Shown: one piece after another, positions 11,153 to 22,800 of the stretch
Numbering within the stretch: position 1 is the stretch's first letter
How the letters are laid out: every line of letters starts with the position of its first letter
Source of the DNA: Sipunculus nudus
Taxonomy: Eukaryota > Annelida > Sipuncula > Golfingiida > Sipunculidae
Direction: 5' to 3'
Assembly (NCBI GenBank): GCA_026874595.1
Contig: CM049309.1
Location: 10,567,076-10,631,075 of the forward strand
Length of the DNA stretch: 64,000 nt
Notes under the pieces: generated by a model
Told to the model about the DNA's origin: nothing
Seen by the model: the letters and a program-made list of their open reading frames with translations, nothing else
Database searches by the model: none
Translations under genes and position numbers: made by a program

Positions 11153-13827
11153 CTACAAGATGGCAGCACAGCATAAGACAGTGAACATGGCATAACTGTT
11201 TGTTCATATACTTATACTGCTGCTTTCGCAGATACTACAAAGCCTTAACTAGCATTGCCTCACCACTTAGAGAACACATTTGGCAGAGACATAATTACTA
11301 CAAAACGCAAGACATTTACACAGAGAGCTTTTGGTTAAGCACCATGGCATCCAGAGAGAGAAAAAGAGAGATATAATATACATAATACAAGAACATATAT
11401 TACACAGATAAAATAGACTTTTACCACACTGAATTAATGATTTAACCATTAAAAGCCACATGCACTGACAAGTTTACAGATCTAGAAGCTTAATAAGAAC
11501 CAATTCCACTGTTGTTACTCTTTTACTGCTGTTTTACATGTATTTTTACAAGTTTATGTTCTAGCTAACAAATTATTACAGCTATAACAATTAACACTAA
11601 TATTAATTTCAATGAAGCACGAGTAAAGGCTGGAAATAATTTGTGAATTTCACATTTCAATGAAAAAATTTTCATTTTAATGAGTGTAATAATAAATTTT
11701 CAAATTGCTAAAATAGTATTTATTATTAATATTTCTTAAAGGTATCCATATTTTCACAAGTAGAAAGTAGTTTTATTTGGGACAGAATGTTTCACATTTG
11801 TTTCCATCTTCTGACTATCAAGGATATTACAGCTATGCTTTCAGAGATCTTGCGCCATTATGCTGCTCTGGGGGTCTATCTCTTAAACAATGAAAAGCTC
11901 TGTTCATATTCGGGCTGAAACCATAACTGCCAGATCAAATTCAATGAACTTAATGTAATAAATACACAACAGTCACAACTGTTTAAAAGCTGCCTAAATA
12001 AGAACACATGCACCAGAAAATGCATAGGCTTAAAAGCCTTTGATTGGCCAGATTCTTGAAGCCTCTCTGGCAATGCTGAATGTTTGATCTAAACAGAGCA
12101 ACATAAATTTTTCTGCTGCTGCACAGTGTACGCAATTTATTTAATTGTTTCCATTGCCTTGTTCATTATTCATGTAATAGATACCAGAGCACTAATGAGG
12201 TAAGGTCTCTGAAAGCGTCATGACCCCAGCCTTGCTAGCAGGAAGATGCTTGTTTCATTCTGATTACTAAAACCCAAAAGGTAAAATTTGTTTAAATTCA
12301 CAAGTATTTCCAGTCAATAAATATACTACATGTGACACGCTAGAAGCAGCAAATAAAGCAGGTACTGCCATCTATCTAATGTTACCTCTTTGTCTAAATC
12401 TGCGAGAGCAAAGTCAGCTGAGAGCAAAAGCGTCTAAAGGCCTTGCAAAGCAATGGCAAAAACTCCTTCTCAACAGGGTATGCAAAGGTCTGACGCTTTG
12501 TATATACAGCAAGGTTTGCACAGTCAGTTGTTGCCAGTGGGTTTATTTTCCAATATCAAACTAAGAGAAAATTTAATGTTCCAAAATCAACTATTTGGAT
12601 GCTCAATGTACTGATTTATATTTCAGCTCCTTTTTTTCAACTTTAATGTTCATAAATTTGAAACAGCTTTTTTCTGAACATTTTCCCACCTAAAACATTT
12701 TTCTTTCATCAAATATTAAAAAAATTCAAAACAATAAAAACAACTTCTTCAAAATCTTTGAAATGTAATAAAAAATGATTATTTGTATTGTCAATTGGCA
12801 GTTCAACACAAAGTCCATTTTGTAGAGGATTTAAACCTCTGGCAATGACTTAACCATGATAAAGCCACTAAACCTTTATAAAACCCTTCTTATGGGAGGG
12901 ATGCTGATCAACAAGTTACCCAAAGGAAGAGACACAGGAGAGAAACATAGATATATCACATATGTACAACATGGTATGGCAGCACATTCACAAAAAAAAT
13001 CAAAATTTAATTCAAACAGTGAGATATTCATCACATTTCCAATGCATCAAACATGCAAATGCTTCCAATATACTTCACTTAAAAAAAAGAAATATATGCA
13101 ATAACTGGGAATTATACAAGCAAACTAAAAATAGACATAGTGTAATTCAAAGACTGAAGCAAACTACATACAAACTACTCAGGATTATATTTTATTGACA
13201 TTCACCAACCATGCATGTAAATATAACTATACAAACAAAACTAACTCAGGCAGATAAATAAATTCACACACGCTGACACAAAATGCAGTTGCAAAAAAAA
13301 GGTCACATGAAACCAACATTCAATCACACTTGAGCACTGCAATGGATATGTTATTTGTGATCTCTTATGTATATGAAACAGGAAAAGTCAAAATTGCTTG
13401 AAAAAAAGAAATTCACCTTTTGTTAACCAACTAAAACTGAATTTATCAGAATATAAGCTGGATTAATTGTAAAATGAACACATATTGGCACTACTTGGAT
13501 GGAGAGCTGTTGAAATGAAATGATACAAAAACATGAAGCACTGGACTATATTAACAATGGTGCAAAGATCTGGAAAATGTAATTGTGCAAATCTGACTAA
13601 TTGCAGCTAGATAAACATGAAAAAGCTAAATCAGTGGAAAAAAATGTTTGTGATTGGTAAGAAGCCACAGACTATAATGACTATATGGTTGTGAATGTGG
13701 GTTGAAGCAAAGCATATCTACTTGATAATAATGCACATGGGTCCAAAAGCACTGGTGCTGGTAGGGGGTTATCATGCTTTGACCACTGGAAACAGCAAGC
13801 CCACACAGCTACGGAGGATATGGTTAC
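11153..13827. other. Intron between e23 and e24 (2.7 kb)
   Basis: AT-rich with several locally GC-richer patches (12190-12240, 12380-12560). It includes the read-through tail and poly(A)-like signal next to e23. No in-frame exon was found; a candidate short exon at 12386-12417 is listed among rejected items. Confidence 0.6.
13681..13827 (-). other. Read-through tail after e23: possible alternative C-terminal end
   Basis: If the donor GTAACC of e23 is not used, the frame runs 48 more codons (VTISSVAVWACCFQWSKHDN to FTTI) to a TAG at 13683-13681. An AATAAA lies at 13196-13191 on the same strand, about 485 nt beyond, followed by a GT-rich stretch (GTTTGTATGTAGTTTGC). This could be a short plakin-type isoform like VAB-10A, or simply intron. 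Seen: stop and signal. Inferred: use. Confidence 0.35.
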
Positions 13828-16800
13828 CTTCCTGTGAGGATCTGTGGGACTTATGGTTTGGGATCCTTCATCAGTCTTTTCTCCTTGTTTTGGTTCCTCA
13901 AGTTCCCTCTTTGGTGCAGTAAAGCCGACCGCCAGACCCTTCCTGGTATCAACTTGAGCTGAATGGCTCTTTGCAGGCATAGGTTCAACATCCACTAAGT
14001 GTTTCAGTTCATCAGGACTCTTTACAGGTGTTGTCTCCTCACTTACATCACTTGTAGCAGTGATCTCTGGCACAGAGTCTCTTATGTTGCTGGTTGGTTT
14101 ACTGTGCTTGTCACCAGGTCTCTTGCCAACAGCACCTGCTTGCTGGGCTTGGTTTAGGGGTATGCTCTGACCTGTGGTTTGGTCTTTGTAAACCCCTTCT
14201 ACTGGATCCAATAATCCTCTGCTTACGGCATCACTGACTGTAATAGTGTCCCCAGATTCTGGGTCATACACTACTTTAGCGTCTGGGTCAAGAAGGCCAC
14301 ATTCTAAGGCTTCTTCTACTGTTAAATATACGCTGTTGCTTGGGTCTGTGAATTTTCCAGTCTGTGGATCATACATGCCTGCACTTAAAGCATCTGCTAA
14401 AGACATACCATACGTTTCAAAAGTTGGCGTCTTTGGTAGTGGTGAAGGGTGTTTTGTTGCAAATTTGGTGATGTCAGACTCCTCTCCTACTGGCTTGATG
14501 AAATCGATCTTGAGAGAATGGTCCAACTTTCTTTCTGCAATGCTAACTCCAACAGTTTTAGATATTGGAGGCTCAGTGACAGTTGTGGTCTGATCTTCAT
14601 TGGAGACTTCTGTAGGCTTCTCTGTTGTAATTAGCCCTTGTTTTACTGCCTCTTCAAATGAAACAACAGTCTCGTCTTTCACCAGGTCTCCTGTTGAAGG
14701 ATCTATCAGCTGCTTACTGATAGCATCTTGCAAGGTCAGTGTTTTTCCAGATTCAGTATCTGTCACAACAGATGCTTCATCATCTATTACAGTTCCAAGT
14801 GCTTCTTCAAATGTGAGTTTCTGTTTTTGTTTGGGGTCAAGGAAAAGGCCAGTTTCCGGGTCATATAGCCCTTGCTGCAAGACATCTTTCATGCTTTGTG
14901 GGCCTTTACTTGTCACTATGAACCCTTGATCAACCGCTTCAGTGAAGGAGAGTGGTCTGCCAGTGTCTGGGTTTTGGTAGGATGCGGTGTCTTGGTCCAG
15001 GATACCATCCGCCAAAGCTTTTTCCACACTCACTGGATCTCCTGTCACAGGATGTTTAACTGCTGTGTCACTAGTGTCAATTTGTCCTGTTGTTACTGCC
15101 TGGGCTACTGGGATTGCTGGTCCTTGGGGTGATGCTTTGACCATGCCAGTTTTAGGATCAATCTTATGTGTATGGACAAGCTCTTCTAATGTTGGTTTAC
15201 TTGTGACAAGCTCATCTGGCCTTTTAGGGGGCACTGCAGTTTTTGCATCATCTTCTTCAGGGGACCAAATATCTGTGACAGGCTTATCTTTTTCTTCACT
15301 GTGTGATGTTAACTGATCTGTTGGTTTTTCTGTTATGATAGGTTTCTCAGGTTGTTTATGGCCATCTCCATCAGTTTCAGTAATCTTCCCTGACACTGGT
15401 GCTGTTGTGTCTTGTATGACAACCTCATAACCGACTTGAACACCATCTTGCCTATCTTGAGGTATCTTTGATGGTTCAACACTAACCTGTCCAGGTGTAA
15501 ATCCAGCGACAAGTGATTCTGTGAAGTCAGTTTGTCTTCTGTCTAGCAATGTACCTGAGCTAGTGCTCTGGTCATGTAATTTGTCATCCAATTGTTTTTC
15601 GATGGTCACCTGTTCTGATGTGATAACTGTGCCACTGTCTTTAATTCTGTCATCTACTGTGGGGGACTGAACATCCTCATCCTTATCAATATTTCGGAAA
15701 TAATCTACTATAGGATCTACAACCAGTTCCTTCAATGTTCCTGTGTCCTCATCAATCAATCTTTCGGTTGACTTCTTCTCACTTAGGTCTTTGACATCAA
15801 TTTCAGCTGACTTTGCACTAACCATCTCTGTGGCAAATCCTGATGACACAGTCTCTTGGAACACTGTTTGTCTTTTTGAGGGATCGCCTGTTTCAATGAC
15901 CTCATGCTCCTTTTTATATCTATCACCTGTGGAAACTTTCTGTGGTTCTGGTGAGATTTCATATCTTTCTCTTTCAGTTTTCTCTGTAGATATTATTGTG
16001 TTCTGTGCCATCTCAGTATCCTCAGGTGTTGGCTTGGCCTGTGCTGTACCAGTTACAGCCGTACCACCCACCATTGCATCTTTGGATTTTCTTTCTTCTA
16101 GACAAACTGCTTCAACATCTGGCTTGACATCTACTGGCTTAAACAGCAAACCTTTGTTTAATGCTTGTTTGAATGAGATACTTCTGCCTGACATGGGATC
16201 TTTCACCATCTGATAATTTGTATCCACCAATCCCTCCACTGCAGCTTGGTGAAGAGATTTAATATCACCAGTTACTGGATCTCTTACTAATAAGGATGAT
16301 TCATCTGTTTCGGCTGATCCTGGTGTACTCTCAATGGTGCTGGAGGATGTAGCCCAAGGAATATTTTTGACTGAAAGGTCTTCTTCAGATGGTTTATCTA
16401 CCACAGTATCTTGTAATTTTATGCTGGTACCCTGTTGAGTTAACATGAGACTATCATCCAACGGTTTAAGATCTTCTGGTTTAACCATGAGACCTGCTGA
16501 CATAGCTGATGCAAAAGTTTTCTTCTTCTGCAATTTTGTATCAAATACAGTGTTTTCTTCCTCATTCAGCAACCCAATTTTGGCTGCGTGTTCTCTATGC
16601 AGCCACTGACCAGTAGCAGTGTCTTGAATATATATGTCATCAATATCTTTATCTTGCACTTCCTTGGCAAGTACTTCTGTTTTATCAGTTGTGGCCGTGG
16701 TGTCTTCTGGTTCTTCAAACATTTTGACTGTTTCCTGACTGTCTGGTTCTGATGCTTCAAGAGGTGGCAGACTATCTGGAGTCTTTGGCGAAGGGGTAGA

Positions 16801-19800
16801 GAGGTGTGCTGCAGCATCTGGTTTGACACTGATAGGTCCAACCACTAAGCCCTTGGAAACAGCCTGGTCAAATGCGATACCCTTTTGTTGTTTTGTATCA
16901 AACACTGTCTGATCCTCCATATTCATTAACCCAGATTGAGTAGCTTGCTCTTCAGAGAGCCACTGACCAGTGTTGGTATCCTTAACATATACTCTGTCTT
17001 CATCAGGTTTTCGTTTATAATCTAGTGAGAGATCTGCAAGTGGCTCATCTCCTGCCACAGGAACCAAAGGGCTATCCTGTGTAGGAGAGTGTTTTTCCTT
17101 GTCAGGTTCAATGTCACCAGAAGGTAGGTCTACTGCAGGTTGAACACTTACTGGTCCAACCATCAGTCCATGTGAAAGGGCCTGGTCAAAGGTTATGCTC
17201 GTTTTTAATTTTGTATCAAATATTGTCTGTTCTCCTTCATTCAGGAGACCAGATTCAGAGGCTTGTTCTTTAGACAACCAATGGCCAGTTGTGGTATCCT
17301 TTATATATACTTTGTCTGGTTTTTGTTTTTCATCTGGTGAAGGATCTGGAAGTTGTTCCTCTTTTGTTACAGGTACAAACTGTTCACCCTGTGCAGAAGC
17401 TGGTTTTTCTTTGTGAAGATCTGAATTCTCTTTGTCACCAAAAGGTATATCTGCAGTCTCTTGGACATTAAGTGGACCCATCATCAGTCCAGCTGCAAGG
17501 GCCTGGTCAAAGGCTATGGCCTTTTGTGATTTCATATCAAACACTGTCTGGTCCTCTTCATTCAACAATCCAGATTCAACAGCTTGCTCTTTAGACAACC
17601 ACTGACCAGTTGTAGAGTCCTGGATTAATGCTGTGTCTAAACTTGGTTTCTGCTGTTCTTCTTGTGCAAGATCTACTGGTTGTTCATCTCTTATTTTGGG
17701 TGCTGTTGATTCATAAAGTGTAGTGGCTGGTTTTCCTTCTGGCTCTGACTTCAATCTCTCTTCAGATGGCAGACCTTCTGCTGTTTTCACTTTCACTGGT
17801 CCAACAATCAGTCCAGTGGACAGTGCATGATCAAAGCTTATGCTTTTTTGCGTTTTTGTATCAAATACAGTTTTTTCTTGTTCATTTAGCAGACCAGCTT
17901 CAGCAGCCTGATCTTTAGACAACCACTGACCAGTTGTGGCATCCTTTACATAAATGACGTCTTCATCAGGTAGTTTTCTATCTGGTGAAAGATCTGTGGG
18001 TTCTTCCTCTCTTGTTACAGGAATTGTAGATTCATCCAGTGTAGAAGTTAGTTTTTCTTTGCCTGTTTCTGATTTTTCTATGTCACCATAAGGTATGTCT
18101 GCTGCAGGTCGCACACCTGACGGTCCAATCATCAGTCCAGTTGATAGGGCCTGGTCACAGGTTATGGTCTTTTGTGATTTCGTATCAAACACTGTCTGAT
18201 CCTCTTCATTCAACAATCCAGATTCAACAGCTTGTTCTTTAGACAACCACTGACCTGTTGTGGATTCCTGAATTAATGCTGTGTCTAAACTTGGTTTTTG
18301 CTGTTCTTTTTGTGCAAGATCTATTGGTTGTTCATCTCTTGTTTTAGGTGCTGTTGATTCATATTGTGTAGTGGCTGGTTTTCCTTCTGGCTCTGACTTC
18401 AATCTCTCATGAGATGGTAGACCTTCTGCTGTCTTCACTTTCACTGGTCTAACAATCAGTCCAGTGGACAATGCTTGGTCAAAGGTTACGCTCATTTGTC
18501 TTTGTACATCAAATACAGTTTCATCATGTACATTCAGTAGACCAGCTTCTGAAGCTTGATCCTTGGACAACCACTGACCAGTTGTGGAATCCTTAACATA
18601 AACGGTGTCTTCATCCAGTTTTTCTTTTTCCTCTGGCAAATGACCAGGCAACTGTTTCTCCCTTGTTACAGGAACTGTAGATTCATCCAGTGTAGAAGTT
18701 AGTTTTTCTTTGCCTGGTTCTGATTTTACTCTGTCACCAGACAGTATGTCTGCTGCAGGTGGCACACCTGACGGTCCAATCATCAGTCCAGTTGATATGG
18801 CCTGGTCAAATGTTACTGCCTTTTGTGATTTTGTATCAAACACTGTTTGGTCCTCTTCATTCAATAATCCAGATTCAACAGCCTGTTCTTTAGACAACCA
18901 CTGACCAGTTGTAGTGTCCTGGATATATGCTTTGTCTAAACTGAGTTTTTGTTGTTCATCTTGTGCAAGATATACTGGTTTTTCACCGCTTGTTTTGGGT
19001 GCTGTGGATTTATCCTGTGAAGTGCCTGGTTTTCCTTCTGGCTCTGATTTCAATCTCTCATGAGATGGCAGATCATCAGCAGGCTTCACTTGCACTGGTC
19101 CAACAATCAGTCCAGTGGATAGTCCTTGGTCAAAGCTTGCGCTCTTTCGCATTTTCGTATCAAATACAGTTTTTTCCTGTTCACTCAGTAGACCAGCTTC
19201 TGAAGCTTGATCCTTAGACAACCACTGACCAGTTGTGGAATCCTTAACATAAACTGTGTCTTCTTCCAGTTTTTCTTTGTCCTCTGACAAATGACCAGGC
19301 AACTGTTTCTCCCTTGTTACAGGAACTGTAGATTCATGCAGTGTAGAAGTTAGTTTTTCTTTGCCTTGTTCTGATTTTTCTCTGTCACCAGACAGTATGT
19401 CTGCTGCAGGTCGCACACCTGACGGTCCAATCATCAGTCCAGTTGATAGGGCCTGGTCAAAGGTTATGGTCTTTTGTGATTTCGTATCAAACACTGTCTG
19501 GTCCTCTTCATTCCACAATCCAGATTCAACAGCTTGTTCTTTAGAAAACCACTGACCAGTTGTAGTGTCCTGGATTAATGCTGTGTCTAAACTTGGTTTC
19601 TGCTGTTCTTCTTGTGCAAGATCTACTGGTTGTTCATCTCTTATTTTGGGTGCTGTTGATTCATAAAGTGAAGTGGCTGGTTTTCCTTCTGGCTTTGGCT
19701 TCAATCTCTCTTCAGATGGCTGATCTTCTGCTGTCTTCACTTTCACTGGTCCAACAATCAGTCCAGTGGACAATGCTTGGTCAAAGGTTACGCTCATTTG

Positions 19801-22800
19801 TCTTTGTACATCAAATACAGTTGCATCATGTACATTCAGTAGACCAGCTTCAGCAGCTTGATCCTTAGACAACCACTGACCAGTTGTGGAATCCTTAACA
19901 TAAACGGTGTCTTCATCCAGTTTTTCTTTTTCCTCTGGCAATTGACCAGGCAACTGTTCCTCCCTTGTTACAGGAACTGTAGATTCATCCAGTGTAGAAG
20001 TTAGTTTTTCTTTGCCTGGTTCTGATTTTACTCTGTCACAAGACAGTATGTCTGCTGCAGGTGGCACACCTGACGGTCCAATCATCAGTCTAGTTGATAT
20101 GGCCTGGTCAAAGGTTACTGCCTTTTGTGATTTTTTATCAAACACTGTTTGGTCCTCTTCATTCAATAATCCAGATTCAAAAGCCTGTTCTTTAGACAAC
20201 CACTGACCAGTTGTAGTGTCCTGGATATATGCTTTGTCTAAACTGAGTTTTTGTTGTTCGTCTTGTGCAAGATATACTGGTTTTTCACCGCTTGTTTTGG
20301 GTGCTGTGAATTTATCCTGTGAAATGCTTGGTTTTCCTTCTGGCTCTGATTTCACTCTATCATGAGAAGGCAGATCATCAGCAGGCTTCACTTGCAATGG
20401 TCCAACAATCAGTCCCGTGGATAGTGCTTGGTCAAAGCTTATGCTCTTTTGCGTTTTCGTATCAAATACAGTTTTTTCCTGTTCATTCAGTAGACCAGCT
20501 TCTGAAGCTTGATCCTTAGACAACCACTGACCAGTTATGGAATCCTTAACATAAATGACGTCTTCATCCAGTTTTTCTTTTTCCTCTGGCAAATGACCAG
20601 GCAACTGCTCCTCTCTTGATACAGGAACCGTAGATTCATCCGGTGTAAAATCTGGTGTTTCTTTGTCTGGTTCTGATTTTTCTCTGTCACCAGACAGTAT
20701 GTCTGCTGCAGGCCGCACACCTGACGGTCCAATCATCAGTCCAGTTGATAGGGCCTGGTCAAAGGTTATGGCCTTTTGTGATTTCGTATCAAACACTGTC
20801 TGATCCTCTTCATTCCACAATCCAGATTCAACAGCTTGTTCTTTAGACAACCACTGACCAGTTGTAGTGTCCTGGATTAATGCTGTGTCTAAACTTGGTT
20901 TCTGCTGTTCTTCTTGTGCAAGATCTACTGGTTGTTCATCTCTTATTTTGGGTGCTGTTGATTCATAAAGTGTAGTGGCTGGTTTTCCTTCTGGCTCTGA
21001 CTTCAATCTCTCTTCAGATGGCAGACCTGCTGTTTTCACTTTCACTGGTCCAACAATCAGTCCAGTGGACAATGCTTGGTCAAAGCTTACGCTCTTTTGC
21101 GTTTTCGTATCAAATACAGTTTCATCATGTTCATTCAGAAGACCAGCTTCAGCAGCTTGATCTTTAGACAACCACTGACCAGTTGTGGAATCCTTAACAT
21201 AAACGGTGTCTTCATCCAGTTTTTCTTTGTCCTCTGGCAGATGACCAGGCAACTGTTCCTCCCTTTTTACAGGAACTGTAGATTCATCCAGTGAAGTGGC
21301 TGGTTTTTCTTCCAGCTCTGATTTCAATCTCTCATGAGATGGCAGATCCTTCACAGGCTTCACTTTCACTGGTCCAACAATCAGTCCAGTGGACAATGCT
21401 TGGTCAAAGCTAACGCTCTTTTGCGTTTTCGTATCAAATACAGTTTCATCATGTTCATTCAGTAGACCAGCTTCAGCAGCTTGATCCTTAGACAACCACT
21501 GACCAGTTGTGGAATCCTTAACATAAACGGCGTCTTCATCCAGTTTTTCTTTTTCCTCTGGCAAATGACCAGGCAACTGTTCCTCCTTTGTTACAGGTAC
21601 TGTAGATTCATCGAGTGTAGAAGCTGGTGTTTCTTTGTCTGGTTCTGATTTTTCTCTGTCACCAGATGGTATGTCTTCTGCAGGTCGCACACCTGACGGT
21701 CTTATCATCAGTCCAGTTGATAGGGCCTGGTCAAAGGTTATGGCCTTTTGTGATTTCGTATCTAACACTGTCTGGTCCTCTTCATTCAATAATCCAGATT
21801 CAACAGCTTGTTCTTTAGACATCCACTGACCAGTTGTCGGGTCGTGGATTAATGCTGTGCTTAAACTGGGTTTCTGCTGTTCTTCTTGTGCAAGATCTAC
21901 TGGTTGTTCATCTCTTATTTTGGGTGCTGTTGATTCATTAAGTGTAGTGGCTGGTTTTTCTTCTGGCTCTGACTTCAATCTCTCTTCAGATTGCAGATCT
22001 TCTGCTGTCTTCACTTTCACTGGTCCGACAATAAGTCCAGTGGACAATGCTTGGTCAAAGCTTACGCTCTTTTGCGTTTTCGTATCAAATACAGTTTCAT
22101 CATGTTCATTCAGAAGACCAGCTTCAGCAGCTTGATCTTTAGACAACCACTGACCAGTTGTGGAATCCTTAACATAAACGGTGTCTTCATCCAGTTTTTC
22201 TTTGTCCTCTGGCAGATGACCAGGCAACTGTTCCTCCCTTGTTACAGGAACTGTAGATTCATCCAGTGTAGAAGCTGGTTTTTCTTTGCCTGGTTCTGAT
22301 GTTTCTCTGTAACCAGATGGTATGTCTGCTGGAGGTTGTACATCTAACGGTCCAATCATCAATCCAATTGATAGGGCCTGGTCAAAGGTAACTGCCTTTT
22401 GTGATTTCGTATCAAACACTGTCTGGTCCTCTTCATTCCACAATCCAGATTCAACAGCTTGTTCTTTAGACAACCACTGACCAGTTGTAGTGTCCTGGAT
22501 TAATGCTGTGTCTAAACTTGGTTTCTGCTGGTCTTCTTGTGCAAGATCTATTGGTTGTTCATCTCTGATTTTGGGTGCAGGTGATTCATCCTGTGTAGTG
22601 GCTGGTTTTTCTTCCAGCTCTGATTTCAATCTCTCATGAGATGGCAGATCCTTCACAGGCTTCACTTTCACTGGTCCAACAATCAGTCCAGTGGACAATG
22701 CTTGGTCAAAGCTAACGCTCTTTTGCGTTTTCGTATCAAATACAGTTTCATCATGTTCATTCAGAAGACCAGCTTCAGCAGCTTGATCTTTAGACAACCA

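Noticed and set aside
12386-12417. Possible 32-nt exon on the minus strand (acceptor TTTTGCTCTCAG, donor GTAACA)
   Set aside because: 32 nt between phase-0 exons would shift the frame, and the only shorter acceptor gives 14 nt, which also shifts it. The upstream frame has stops. Without RNA evidence I do not call it.
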